From JBOFZL01 sp051655155 (GTDB taxonomy: Bacteria > Bacillota > Clostridia > Peptostreptococcales > Filifactoraceae): 59,923 nt of DNA. Below the pieces are notes generated by a model that was not told the origin of the DNA, searched no databases, and saw only the letters and a program-made list of their open reading frames with translations. This document shows positions 44,177-53,887 of this stretch, piece by piece. The DNA is taken from the NCBI GenBank assembly GCA_051655155.1, contig JBOFZL010000082.1:1-59923 (forward strand), read 5' to 3'. Both the position numbers and the translations under genes were made by a program. The first letter of the stretch is position 1, and each line of letters opens with the position of its first letter.

Positions 44177-47100
44177 TTAATTAGCTTTGTAACTTATACG
44201 GTTATATCCTTTATAGCTGTCTGGGTATGTCCTATTTCCTCCCGGTCCTAATCTTCCCAATCCTACATAGGCATTATTTACTCCACCATTTTGGATACCT
44301 ATACCGTCCATTCCACCATCTATTGCTGGGTTTGAATAGGTTGAGCTATAGTTTTCCCACAGTGTTGCTTCTTTCTCAGGTCTTACCATGAATGGTTTCT
44401 CTTTTATTTCTCCATCCCAGTCGGTGGCTACTTCGTAGGTGTTTTCCACTTTGAAACCATATCCTGATTTGATTGAGTTCTTTGCATCTAGTTTTGTCAT
44501 ACCGTCAAAGGTTGATAATCTAGGTGGCTCTATATATGCTAATGCATTGAACTCTTGCATTACTCCTGATACATACCAAACAGATACATTAGGGTCTGTA
44601 CAGTAGGTTCTGTATTGGTCACATACCCACTCTTTACCTGTTTTAGTTTTACATTTTTCTCTGCCATATCGGTCTGTTGTACATTCTTCATATCTGTAGG
44701 TTTCATAATGACCTTTATAGCAGCACTTTTCTTGAGGTCCTCCACATCCAGGGTCTGGTATTGTTGTTCCCCCTATGCCTGTTGTTGATGTTCTAGGCAT
44801 ACCACATTGTCCTGTTGTTGAGGTTGCAATAGTCAACATGGTTGATGCTGGTGAACTCTTTGTTTGTGGATAATAATACCAGTTTGGATTTTTACTTGTA
44901 GGTGTGAAATATGCCATATCCATCTTGCCTTTGGATTGAGGTTTTGCCTGAAGTGTATCATACCATATATATGCTTCCGGATATTTCTCAGGTTTGAATT
45001 TACTTTCTGGCATTTTTGCTACCTGTGTATCTCCTGATGGGTATGCTACTGCACCAAAGTGGTAGTTAGTTTTAGGTTGTAGTCCCCCTCTGAACTCCCC
45101 TGTCTTAGTAGACTTGTTGTAGGTTTTACCTGTGGCTGCATTTACCTTATTCAACAGATATCCACCACATCCTACTAGAGGTGTTGGTTTTGTTGGATTG
45201 GTTGGTATGATTATATTTACAGGCAGGTCTTTACAAACTATATTATTAGTATAATTTGACTCCTCTGGGTTTCTGTTTGGATTGATTTCATAACAAGCCT
45301 TGAATGAGCTAGTTGTTGAACTTACTGTGTAAGTTTTACATTGCTCCCCTAGGTTCACTCTTTCATCATTATCAACCCTTGTTGGTCCTGTTATTACTGG
45401 ACTGTTGTCTATTAGTAACCTATGTGTTGTATCTGTTGGTCCATCTAGATTATCTGCTGTTCCAACTCCACTTACACAAACCCTTACTACTGCTGAATCT
45501 GTAGGACTTGTTGGCTGTGTTACTACTGTGGTTGTTCCAGTCACCTTTTCAGCTATGAAGTCTGGTATCTTTATTTCAGGTACAACAACTGATATTCTCT
45601 TATAGTTGTTATCATAGGTTGCTTCATCTTCAGGTTTCTTTTCACTTTCGTTTACTTTGTAATTGAACGTTATTACCTTAGGTCGTTCCCCACGGTCTAC
45701 CCTATGTGTAGTTGTTATACAAGTTTCATCTCTATTTTGTTTTATTAATTGGTTCTTTACTTCATCTATATTTCCATCTGTTGGAACTGTTGAGGTAGAG
45801 GTTACTCTACTTGTGGTTGTGATATCTGATTGAAGTTTTCCTTCATTTACTTTTCCACAAGATGTAACAGTTATTGTTGACTGTCTAGGTGTTAGTGCTT
45901 GTGTTGCCTCCATCCTAGATGCCTTTAGGTCTAGTTTCTCTACATATCTTACCCTTACAATGATAGGGATGAATGTTCTATATGCTCTATTCCTAGTATT
46001 ATATATCTTAGGTCTTTCTACAATGGATATTGTATCTTCTATTATTTTCATTAACTCATCATCACCACTGTTGAATAAATCTCCGATATCCTGTACTAGG
46101 AATTTGTTTATTGTTTTAGGCTGGTATTTATCAGGTATTATGGGTCCTGTTGCTTCCCACAATCCGTTCACTTCTTTCAATTCATGGAGTTCAGTTCTTT
46201 CTCTTCCGTCTGGTCCTACCACTGTTGCTACTCCATAGAACTTGCCACCACCTTCAACTCCACTTAATCCACTTTCATCATGAGTTGACCATTGTCCGCC
46301 ATATCTAGCAAAGGATGTATCTACAGATTCCTTGATCGCCCTCATTACTAGGACTTCAGATTCTGATAGAGTTCCTGATACCAGTGCTGTGTCTATATCT
46401 TTATTTAGGTGTAAGTTGTACTTTTCCCAGTCATTGGTTGCGGAACTGTTCTTGTAATAGTTTACACCATGGTCAGCTAGGAACTTTCCTACATCCAACG
46501 AATTACCTGAACCATATTTATTTTTGTCTAGGGCTGTTTTTAATGTTGCTAAGGCATCTTCTGGCATCGCCATATTTTTATCCCCAAACATGAACCATGC
46601 AACTACAGATGCCCTTTCCTCATCTGTCATAGGGAATGTTATCCTATAGGCATACAGTTCATTGTATAAATCTTTATTTGGTACTTCGTCTTCATTGTAG
46701 GTGTTTATTGCCTTTGCAACCCCCAGTGATACTGCTTGTGCCAGTTTTCTAGCTATATCGGTTTGTCCTTGGTTGATGTAGTTCTGTATTGTACTTTTTA
46801 CAGCTAGTTGGTCCATGCCACTTAATTCAGGTGCCAGTGCCCACACATTCTCGGCTATCATTTTATTGAGGGTCGTACCTTCTTCCATTAATTTCCTTAT
46901 CATGTTTTCATTGTCTTTACCTACGGTGGTTACTAGGTCCATGCCGTAACCACGTGGTGTTGGATTTATTTGTGTATTTGTACCCGGTAGTATATATGGT
47001 CGTCCACTGTTGTTAGTTTCTGTTGTTGCTTTCAGGTTTAGTGACAGTGCTGACTTTGGTGGTTCTCCCTTTTTAGCTATACTGGACACAGTTATATTTT

Positions 47101-47767
47101 TTGTTGAATATCTATAGGATGTCGTATTTGTCTTGGAATCAGTATCTAGTATTTGCTTTCCATGTACCAAAGATGATATCATTGTTTCAGAGTCCACACT
47201 GTCGTCTAGGTTGTCTGATGAAATATACACCCCACCTACCTTATCCCTAGTTCTGATTATGTCTTGCCATTCCCCTATAGTCCCTACACCTCCTGACAGC
47301 TTTCTGCCTTTTCCTATGTCACCACTTATATCGGAGAAGAATGAGTAAACATCTACTCCAAATGCGTTAGTGTCTATTTGACTGGCTACATAGTCAGGTA
47401 GGTCTTTGAACATTGGTTGTGTAAACACCAAACCATCTTGGTAGGCTGCTCCTTCAGCTATCAAGTTGTTACTCTTTAACCACTCGTAGGATACCTTAGT
47501 TAAGTTGTGGTTTTGCCTTCTTATAGTACCTTTCCCTGTTATAGGGGCTATGTTGTTTGCCCAAGTGACACCTTTATCTGCTGAGGTTACGTTCCAATAG
47601 AAACCCCTTAATGCGTACCTGTATGCATAGCCTTCTTCTTCATCAGGTAGTGTCTTTACTTCATTGCCGTTAGCGTCTTTGTAGGCAAATATCTGCATTG
47701 GTAATGATGTTGCCACTAACGCTAATGCTATTGGAATTGCTAGTATTCTACTTAAAGTCTTCTTCAT
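44177..47767 (-). CDS. Large secreted protein of an RHS-associated type
   Basis: The 1196-residue protein has a signal peptide (MKKTLSRILAIPIALALVATSLPMQIFA) and no membrane anchor. The first 450 residues have no fold I recognise. Residues 640-870 hold two CARDB-like beta domains with paired cysteines (VVVPEIKIPDFIAEKV, RVDNDERVNLGEQCKTY). A cysteine cluster near 1010-1060 includes GCGGPQEKCCYKGHYETY and CDQYRTYC. It resembles proteins encoded ahead of RHS genes in anaerobic Firmicutes. Its last codons lie in the duplicated leader, so the 3' end may be altered. Confidence 0.6.
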   Translation of the reverse strand: MKKTLSRILAIPIALALVATSLPMQIFAYKDANGNEVKTLPDEEEGYAYRYALRGFYWNVTSADKGVTWANNIAPITGKGTIRRQNHNLTKVSYEWLKSNNLIAEGAAYQDGLVFTQPMFKDLPDYVASQIDTNAFGVDVYSFFSDISGDIGKGRKLSGGVGTIGEWQDIIRTRDKVGGVYISSDNLDDSVDSETMISSLVHGKQILDTDSKTNTTSYRYSTKNITVSSIAKKGEPPKSALSLNLKATTETNNSGRPYILPGTNTQINPTPRGYGMDLVTTVGKDNENMIRKLMEEGTTLNKMIAENVWALAPELSGMDQLAVKSTIQNYINQGQTDIARKLAQAVSLGVAKAINTYNEDEVPNKDLYNELYAYRITFPMTDEERASVVAWFMFGDKNMAMPEDALATLKTALDKNKYGSGNSLDVGKFLADHGVNYYKNSSATNDWEKYNLHLNKDIDTALVSGTLSESEVLVMRAIKESVDTSFARYGGQWSTHDESGLSGVEGGGKFYGVATVVGPDGRERTELHELKEVNGLWEATGPIIPDKYQPKTINKFLVQDIGDLFNSGDDELMKIIEDTISIVERPKIYNTRNRAYRTFIPIIVRVRYVEKLDLKASRMEATQALTPRQSTITVTSCGKVNEGKLQSDITTTSRVTSTSTVPTDGNIDEVKNQLIKQNRDETCITTTHRVDRGERPKVITFNYKVNESEKKPEDEATYDNNYKRISVVVPEIKIPDFIAEKVTGTTTVVTQPTSPTDSAVVRVCVSGVGTADNLDGPTDTTHRLLIDNSPVITGPTRVDNDERVNLGEQCKTYTVSSTTSSFKACYEINPNRNPEESNYTNNIVCKDLPVNIIIPTNPTKPTPLVGCGGYLLNKVNAATGKTYNKSTKTGEFRGGLQPKTNYHFGAVAYPSGDTQVAKMPESKFKPEKYPEAYIWYDTLQAKPQSKGKMDMAYFTPTSKNPNWYYYPQTKSSPASTMLTIATSTTGQCGMPRTSTTGIGGTTIPDPGCGGPQEKCCYKGHYETYRYEECTTDRYGREKCKTKTGKEWVCDQYRTYCTDPNVSVWYVSGVMQEFNALAYIEPPRLSTFDGMTKLDAKNSIKSGYGFKVENTYEVATDWDGEIKEKPFMVRPEKEATLWENYSSTYSNPAIDGGMDGIGIQNGGVNNAYVGLGRLGPGGNRTYPDSYKGYNRISYKAN

Positions 47768-47929
47768 ATTGTTCCTCCAGTACTCTGTATTTTGTTTATA
47801 TATTTTATGTAAAGTCCTATGATAATATTTTCTACTTCCGATGAAAAGTTGGTACTATGAAAAATAAAATAGATTTGTACCAGTCTGTCACTAACTAATA
47901 CAAATCTATTATTGTTTTGTTTTAAGTGC

Positions 47930-49069
47930 CTATTTATAAAATACAACATAACCATTGCCTGTGGTAGCATCAGTTATGACTATCACCTCTAGGTCTTTTA
48001 ATGATTTCCCATCAGGGAATAGAACGTCGTTGTCAAGTACTTCAGCATAGGAGCCATCATTGAAGTATGCATACCCTGACAACCCTTGAAGATGTACCTG
48101 CGAACCTATTTGAGTCTGTACTTTGAATCTATAGTAATTATCTCCAAAACTTTTCAATTCAAGGGTATATGCAAAATCACCGTCTTTTTGTTTGTTTGTT
48201 AATACTGTGTTTTTAGGTATGACGTAGGATGATGCATCTTCAACTAATAGTGTCATTTTTGGATTTATTTTCATCAGTTCTGAACCTGTCATAGATTTCT
48301 TGTAATTAGATGGTAGTTTGTCAAATTCTAAACCTGTGAATGTTGCTTTCCATGGATTGCCATCTCCTCCAATATGGGTATGTGTTTTTGTTTCACACTC
48401 ATTTGCAGGTATCATTATTGGAACTCCTGTATTGAACTTACCCATTCCTGCATTTAGGTCTGGCGAAACTGGTGGTACTACAGATGGTATGTCTACTACT
48501 GGTGGTGTTACGCCTGGTTCATATATCATGATGTTTCCATTTGAACCGTCATAGGTTACTTTATATCCGAAAGGCTCTAACATTGACCATAAAGGTAGCT
48601 ATGTTCTATTTAATGCTTTATCTACTACTGCTACTGTGTCTATGGACTTCACTACATCATTGACAGCTATTACTTTTCTATTTAGAGGGATTGCCACTTC
48701 TGTGTTATCCTTCTTTACTGTTGCTATTTGGTCAGCTTCGCTCCAAGATAGGTTTAATCCTAGGTTATCTGATACATCTTTTACAGCTAATACCGTTCTG
48801 TCGCCGACCCTTTGTGGTTTGTACATGAACTTGTTATCGATTCTTAAATTCTCTTGACCTGTTTTTACCAAAGTTATTGTTCCATATTTTTCTGGCTCAC
48901 TTAATTGTGCAGAAACATATGGTTTTGAATTTAATTGTTGGGCTGTTGACGGTGAATAGGCGTTGCTTACTGTAGGTGCTAACGACCCTGCCACCAGTAG
49001 GCATACTATTAAGGTTTTATTTAAGACACATTTTACCACTTTGAATATTTTGCTGTCATGTAACTTCAT
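47930..49069 (-). pseudogene. Stalk-domain (copper amine oxidase N-like) secreted protein interrupted by an amber codon
   Basis: A signal peptide is followed by a stalk domain (TITLVKTGQENLRIDNKFMYKPQRVGDRTVLAVKDV...LNLSWSEADQIATVKK). A TAG at 48599-48601 interrupts the frame between ALNRT and LPLWSMLEPFGYKVTYDG. The family normally reads RTYLPLR here, so one tyrosine codon appears changed to stop. The second part (218 residues from its own ATG at 48583) continues in the same frame to 47930. Either the gene is inactive, it is read through, or the base is a sequencing error. Confidence 0.8.
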
Positions 49070-49155
49070 TTTTTTCTTCCTCCTGTTTTGTTGTTTTATA
49101 ATACTGTATTAACTTGTCTAAGGCGGACTTATCGTCTTAGTTTCTAATTTGTTCC

Positions 49156-49317
49156 CTATGTATTTACCTCAAAGAAGGCTATAGAGATTAATTTTATATA
49201 GGTTTCGGTTGCAGGTTTTAATGCTTGAATGTATGCTTCCTCAACAAAGTCTGACTTTATCTCTAGGGTTGATATTTGATTGATGTCTGTACAAGAGCCA
49301 GCTTTAAACCTGCTCAT
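49156..49317 (-). pseudogene. Truncated ORF abutting the vestigial CRISPR repeat
   Basis: A 53-codon open frame reads MSRFKAGSCTDINQIS and EEAYIQALKPATETY before its stop codon. The FKAG, DINQIS and AYIQAL spacing recalls the C-terminal helices of TolC-like proteins. There is no convincing ribosome site, and the frame begins 8 bases from the decayed CRISPR repeat, so it is probably the 3' remnant of a larger gene cut at that junction. Confidence 0.4.
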
Positions 49318-49325
49318 CTCATCAC

Positions 49326-49354
49326 GTTATAGTCCACTTCAGTTTTTGGTAGTT
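49326..49354 (-). CRISPR. Vestigial CRISPR repeat
   Basis: GTTATAGTCCACTTCAG followed by TTTTTGGTAGTTT is a decayed copy of the truncated leader-proximal repeat of array A, at the same position relative to the duplicated leader. No further repeat lies to its left. It is the stub of a lost array. Confidence 0.8.
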
Positions 49355-49832
49355 TGCCAACTACATTTACCATAAGTATAGCATAGCCCAAAGTCCTCTG
49401 TCCAGCAATTTCCTTTTTTTAGGATTTATATATTTCTAAGGTTTACATATTGCTAGGGTTTACTCATCTCTAAGATTTTCATTTTTCTACGCTCTCTGTA
49501 TTTCTAAGTCTTACATATAATATAATTTATCTTTGCTCTCCTATAAAGTCACTTTCCTAAGCTACCGTTGCAAGCCCTACGAAGAAACTTATTATACTGC
49601 CACTATCCCCCAAAATTTGCCGACCAACCTCAAGCCCTACTAAAAACCAGAGTAGCCGGTGACCTTTTGGGCTCAATGCTAAAATACAGAACCACAATTC
49701 AGAGTTAATATATTAAAAGCCTATAAAACAGTCGATTAAGTAGCTGTTTTATAGGCTTTTTTTGCTAGTAAAAGAAAAACTGCTCTCTTGAACAACCCTC
49801 CACCAATTAATCATACCTTATAATTAATTAGC
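49355..49832 (-). repeat. Second copy of the array A leader, downstream of cas13a
   Basis: About 478 bp matching 43710-44196, including the promoter (TGTCCA at 49399-49404, AGTATA at 49375-49380, 18-base spacer), six 17-bp repeats (49420-49521) and the terminator (49717-49760). It extends into the last codons of cas13a. It retains promoter elements but now reads into one decayed repeat. Confidence 0.88.
49717..49760. terminator. Terminator after cas13a
   Basis: AAGCCTATAAAACAG and CTGTTTTATAGGCTT form a 15-bp stem, 50-90 bases beyond the cas13a stop codon, with T-runs on both strands. Confidence 0.85.
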
Positions 49833-52800
49833 TCTATAACTATTTCACTCATCTTAGTCTTATCTTCAAATTGAAACTGTGTTTTTACTTTCGGTTCAAT
49901 CAACTCTTCCACCTTATCTAAATTAACATATTTTTTGGTTTTTATAATTGGGATTTCTACTTCATTTTTAAATATATTGAGTATAGACCGTTCCACCCCA
50001 CTGTTATATAAGCACCTATAACTCATTAACTCACTTACTTCTTTGGTTTTTTCTACAATTGAATGTTCAAATGGCTTATGCAAAAATGTCATGTGAGCAA
50101 CATAGTTGCGAATATTATTTTCCTCCGTTTTCTTTATAATATCAAACACCTTTTCCAGTCCAATTTTCTTCATACTTTCATATATTTTAGGGTACTTAGC
50201 TGTATTAAATTTATAGTGCATTTCCTCAAAGTCAAATTCATTTTCATTTTCCTTTAGCTTAATTGCCCGAGATTTCTCATCCTTAGTGTTTTTTTCTATC
50301 AGGTCGCCATACACTTTATCTAAGCCGTTTATTATATAGTGCATATCCCTTTCAAATTTTCCTATCCATTGAATCCATTTTCCTTGAACATTTATAAGCT
50401 TTTCATGGAATTTATTATAAATTTCATAGTTAATAATATTCTTATTAAATTGGTATAGCTCATACTCATAATACTTATCCTTGTACTTATCATAGTCACC
50501 TTTTATTTTTTTCTTATCTAATACAATTTCTTTTACTATTGGAGTTTTTCCAGAAATTCTATTATTAGAAAGCCATTTTTGAACCTCCTTTATGTTTTTT
50601 TCGTCTATCGAATTTCCGCCTTCCAATATATTTATAGGAGATAAGCCCATACTCGCTAATAACTTGTCTATCTTTTCAAAGGAATTGTTGTAACACGCCT
50701 CTATAATGCTTCTTTGATAGACAATGGTCTTTCCATCAGCTTGCAAATAGATGTTTTCCGCCTTATTATCTTTTTGATACTCCTCTATTTTTTCCTTATT
50801 ATCTTCTATAAATTTATCATATTTTGCTATACTATCTTTGTACTTTTTATATTGTTTTATAAGATTAATATCTTTCGACTTTTTATTTATATCCTTTACA
50901 AACTGATTTATTGCTGTTATACAGTGCTTCTCTCCTCCATCCTTTTTATATTTGTCTACATTAAATTTGATTTCCATATTTTCAAGTTCAATTGAAAAAT
51001 AATGACATCCATATTGGTTTAATTTATCTTTATCTGCATCAGAATAAGGCAGCTTGTCTATATCCCTTTCATCAAGCTCCGCTTTTCCAATTAAATCTAT
51101 CATTTTTGTGAGTTTTTTTAATTCCTCAATCTCCCAAGCCCCTTGAATATCCAGGGTAATTTTCAGGTTATTTGCTATATTTATAAGTCTATTGTAACTC
51201 AAAACACTATCTGAATTATTGCCATTTATCCATTCTGCTGTTGATATACAGCGATTCATAAATTGACTCGTAATTATTGGGTTATTTAAAATACCCATTA
51301 TTACTATTGAATAGTCTAGTTCATAGTCTATTTCTAGGGATTGCTCTATTGTTTTCAATGTATAGCTTTTGTCAAAATTTGTTTTCTCACCGATTTGTTC
51401 CCTAAGGCTTTTATCTGTCTTATTATCATATTCCCAAATTTTTGGATATTCTTTATCCATATGTTTAATAAACTCATCAAATACATAATTTTGTAATGCT
51501 TTGATAGCATGAGAATTTTGTGTTTCAGATGCCTTTCTTTGAGCCTTCCTATACTTATCCTCTATATTTTCAACTTTAAAGCAACCTGTATAAACATCTA
51601 TCTTATATATATTTTTGACTAAGTAGATAAGTGCTTGGTATACAATCTCTTTGTCCTCCTCTTCCATTTCCTCAGGAAGACTAAACTTTGACTTTATTAT
51701 TTTTATATATGGACTCAACGATGGATACAAATGCAGATTACAACCCTTGGCATTTCTTTCCATTGCCCTTCCACTTATTTGTTTTATTAACTCACTATAT
51801 TTCCCCCCTTGCCCCTTAAATACAATGTCTAAGTTAAGACTATCCGCTCTATCTTCATCAGATACCCTAATATTTTTAAGAAGTTTACCAAGGTCATCTA
51901 CAAGCTTTCTGTCTATTTTTTCATTGAATATACCCTCCAATTTATCCATATTATAATGCACTACATAATTTCTAAGAGCCTTGATATTATCTTTGCGTTT
52001 TTTAAAGCCTTCCTCCTCTCCAAAAAGCTCCTTAAAAGTAAAATTATATAGGTATTTATTTTCATCATCACAAAAATCACTGTACCCATACTCATAAAAC
52101 TCTTTTTTGTTGTCATTTTTAGTTTTAACAAACTCCATCATTGAATCATTGAAAAACGAATAGAACACATAGAGTTCATTTATCCATTCTTCAAAGGCGT
52201 GAAAATTTTGAAATTCACTGATATTAGGGTTTAGTTCCATATATTTAAGCTTCCCAAGATATATTATTCGCTCTAAAACCTTGTTTCTTATAGATTCTTC
52301 TACCTTTACCTTAATTTTCTCCACATTCCAGTGGCAAATTTGCCCAGTGGAAACAGTTTTTTCTACCCTTCCTTTTATATAACGATATATATATCTAACC
52401 ATTTCCGTTCTTTCGTTTTTTATACTTTCTTTATCCTTCTGCTCAAATTCTTTCTTAAACTGTGCTTCGTAGTGCTTATTAAATTTTTCAAATAGCTCTG
52501 TTTTTCCTAAGAGTTCATTTTCTTTTTTCCCACATATATGCGCCTTGATAAATTTGTTTAAGTCAAACTTTCCAAATACTTCACTGAACAAATTTGAATC
52601 TTCTTGTAAATAAGACTTTATAAACGCATCTGTTGGAAATATGCTTTTATGCTTGTCATTGTTAACATTGGTATTAATCCACTTTGTTTTCTCGCCAATA
52701 TCATGCAATTTTTTGGCATTTAAGTCCTTTAGAATAGATAGTAATATTTTATTTATCTTTTCATTTATATAAATTTTATCCTCATTATCTCCCAGCAAAT

Positions 52801-53596
52801 ACCTAAAAGCTTCCCTTGACTCCCGTTTCAAAAGTCTTTTTGCTTCATTTAATAAGTTTTTTTCTTTTAAACCCTCATTTAAAGCCTTCCAATTATCCAC
52901 AATATTTTTTGAATTATTCTCTACAAACTCATCCAAAACTTCACTTGAAAATCTAGTGTTCTTATCTCTTGCTTCTTTCACAAATTTTTCTATAAGTGCT
53001 ACAACTGACGTATTTACAGCTCTCATATTTTTAATCATCGCATTATAAGCCTTTATATCCTCCATATACAAAACTCTATATGTGAAAAATAGCCTTTTGC
53101 CATTATCTGTGCTTCTATAGTCTTCATCCTCATGTAATATTACAGATATATCCTCTCCAATATTCTCTCTATTAACTCTGATTTTTTCTATATTCACACC
53201 ACTTGCGCTTTTATTAATTTCTTTCTCAAGTTCCTTACGAGAAAAATAAATTGTTTTTTTCTTATTCTTAAATTCCTCCTGCGATTTTTCTTTAACAGCC
53301 TTTGAAATATACTGAACTGAATAATATTTATCTTTTTTGTTTGGTTTTAATTCTCCTGTCCCAATAGAAAATACTGCATTAGTCTTAGTAAATGAATTTT
53401 TATAATCTCCATCCATCGCTTTTCCATAGTAAGACTTAACTACTTCGTAAAATTTTTCTGGTTTTATTACGCTTTCATTGTTGGAAAATTGTGTTTTTAG
53501 GCTATATTCGCTATTGCTATAAACTCTTTTCACCTTTCCATATTGTTTTCTATCTATACAGTAAACCACGTTCCCATATAATTTTTTTTTGCTCAT
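49811..53596 (-). CDS. cas13a: CRISPR-associated RNA-guided RNase Cas13a (type VI-A effector)
   Basis: The 1261-residue protein has two HEPN R-x4-H motifs: RNYVVH at R542-H547 and RNYVAH at R1163-H1168. Their central and C-terminal positions match Cas13a and make up the composite RNase site. Length is typical. The N-terminal half would hold the NTD and Helical-1 crRNA-binding domains and the long lysine-rich stretch at 760-1100 the Helical-2 and linker parts. The adjacent repeats have the Cas13a hairpin, which the enzyme itself processes. It would cleave target RNA, and bystander RNA once activated. No cas1 or cas2 is nearby. The start is fixed by MSKKKLYGN and the SD-hairpin leader. Confidence 0.95.
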   Translation of the reverse strand: MSKKKLYGNVVYCIDRKQYGKVKRVYSNSEYSLKTQFSNNESVIKPEKFYEVVKSYYGKAMDGDYKNSFTKTNAVFSIGTGELKPNKKDKYYSVQYISKAVKEKSQEEFKNKKKTIYFSRKELEKEINKSASGVNIEKIRVNRENIGEDISVILHEDEDYRSTDNGKRLFFTYRVLYMEDIKAYNAMIKNMRAVNTSVVALIEKFVKEARDKNTRFSSEVLDEFVENNSKNIVDNWKALNEGLKEKNLLNEAKRLLKRESREAFRYLLGDNEDKIYINEKINKILLSILKDLNAKKLHDIGEKTKWINTNVNNDKHKSIFPTDAFIKSYLQEDSNLFSEVFGKFDLNKFIKAHICGKKENELLGKTELFEKFNKHYEAQFKKEFEQKDKESIKNERTEMVRYIYRYIKGRVEKTVSTGQICHWNVEKIKVKVEESIRNKVLERIIYLGKLKYMELNPNISEFQNFHAFEEWINELYVFYSFFNDSMMEFVKTKNDNKKEFYEYGYSDFCDDENKYLYNFTFKELFGEEEGFKKRKDNIKALRNYVVHYNMDKLEGIFNEKIDRKLVDDLGKLLKNIRVSDEDRADSLNLDIVFKGQGGKYSELIKQISGRAMERNAKGCNLHLYPSLSPYIKIIKSKFSLPEEMEEEDKEIVYQALIYLVKNIYKIDVYTGCFKVENIEDKYRKAQRKASETQNSHAIKALQNYVFDEFIKHMDKEYPKIWEYDNKTDKSLREQIGEKTNFDKSYTLKTIEQSLEIDYELDYSIVIMGILNNPIITSQFMNRCISTAEWINGNNSDSVLSYNRLINIANNLKITLDIQGAWEIEELKKLTKMIDLIGKAELDERDIDKLPYSDADKDKLNQYGCHYFSIELENMEIKFNVDKYKKDGGEKHCITAINQFVKDINKKSKDINLIKQYKKYKDSIAKYDKFIEDNKEKIEEYQKDNKAENIYLQADGKTIVYQRSIIEACYNNSFEKIDKLLASMGLSPINILEGGNSIDEKNIKEVQKWLSNNRISGKTPIVKEIVLDKKKIKGDYDKYKDKYYEYELYQFNKNIINYEIYNKFHEKLINVQGKWIQWIGKFERDMHYIINGLDKVYGDLIEKNTKDEKSRAIKLKENENEFDFEEMHYKFNTAKYPKIYESMKKIGLEKVFDIIKKTEENNIRNYVAHMTFLHKPFEHSIVEKTKEVSELMSYRCLYNSGVERSILNIFKNEVEIPIIKTKKYVNLDKVEELIEPKVKTQFQFEDKTKMSEIVIELINYKV

Positions 53597-53605
53597 TATT
53601 TCTAT

Positions 53606-53639
53606 GTATGATATTCAAAAGACTATCATACCCTCCTTT
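53606..53639 (-). promoter_or_regulatory. Structured ribosome binding site of cas13a
   Basis: On the minus strand AAAGGAGG (53632-53639) is followed directly by GTATGATA, a 10-base loop and TATCATAC (53606-53631), then 9 bases to the ATG. Unfolded, the Shine-Dalgarno sequence is 35 bases from the start; with the hairpin formed it is 9. The arrangement is kept in copy A. Confidence 0.65.
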
Positions 53640-53724
53640 CTTTTCTCAACTCTCCAATATAATTGTTTTATTACAAACTTCCTTTAATAGATTATTCAAA
53701 TGATTATCCTTCATTTATGACATT

Positions 53725-53733
53725 ATTATAACA
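53725..53733 (-). promoter_or_regulatory. Extended -10 promoter of cas13a
   Basis: TGTTATAAT on the minus strand is an extended -10 element about 130 bases before the cas13a start. No good -35 is visible. Copy A has TTTTATAAT here, losing the TG. Confidence 0.5.
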
Positions 53734-53784
53734 TATACTCCCAGTAAATTTTAGCTAAATTCCACCTATCGCATTTCATTTTTC

Positions 53785-53816
53785 AAAAAAAAAAAGAGCC
53801 AAGGCTCTCTTTTTTT
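53785..53816. terminator. Terminator between array B and cas13a
   Basis: GAGCC and GGCTC with an AA loop and long A/T flanks give a U-tract on either strand. It would separate the leftward array B transcript from the cas13a transcript. Confidence 0.7.
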
Positions 53817-53887
53817 ACGTTTTTTTTGATTTTTTTTAAGTGTAATTCACTTCTAAACCTTGCCCTTACTGGTTTCCCTAGGTCAAG

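Larger units (their letters stand above)
43710..44196 (-). repeat. Leader of array A, duplicated beside cas13a
   Basis: This 490-bp non-coding stretch closely matches 49355-49832. In the direction of array transcription it holds a terminator (44072-44111), a possibly structured segment (43900-44060), six degenerate 17-bp tandem repeats (43776-43877) and the array promoter (43731-43760). The homology runs about 20 bases into the 3' end of the neighbouring large gene. Confidence 0.85.
53598..53887. repeat. cas13a upstream region (copy B)
   Basis: About 290 bp shared with 42600-42886. It lies between array B and cas13a and holds the array terminator, the cas13a promoter and the structured ribosome site. 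Copy B differs from copy A by scattered single bases and a longer A-run. Confidence 0.9.

Noticed and set aside
47764..47970. 68-codon minus-strand frame between the large protein and stalk-domain genes
   Set aside because: It overlaps the end of the stalk-domain frame, lacks a ribosome site and has no protein-like pattern.
48599..48601. Amber codon decoded as pyrrolysine
   Set aside because: No pyl genes or PYLIS-like evidence in the window, and the family has tyrosine here.
53620..53634. Four-codon ORF (MIVF) just after the cas13a Shine-Dalgarno
   Set aside because: The ATG is only about 2 bases from AAAGGAGG, too close for initiation, and its bases are explained by the hairpin arm.
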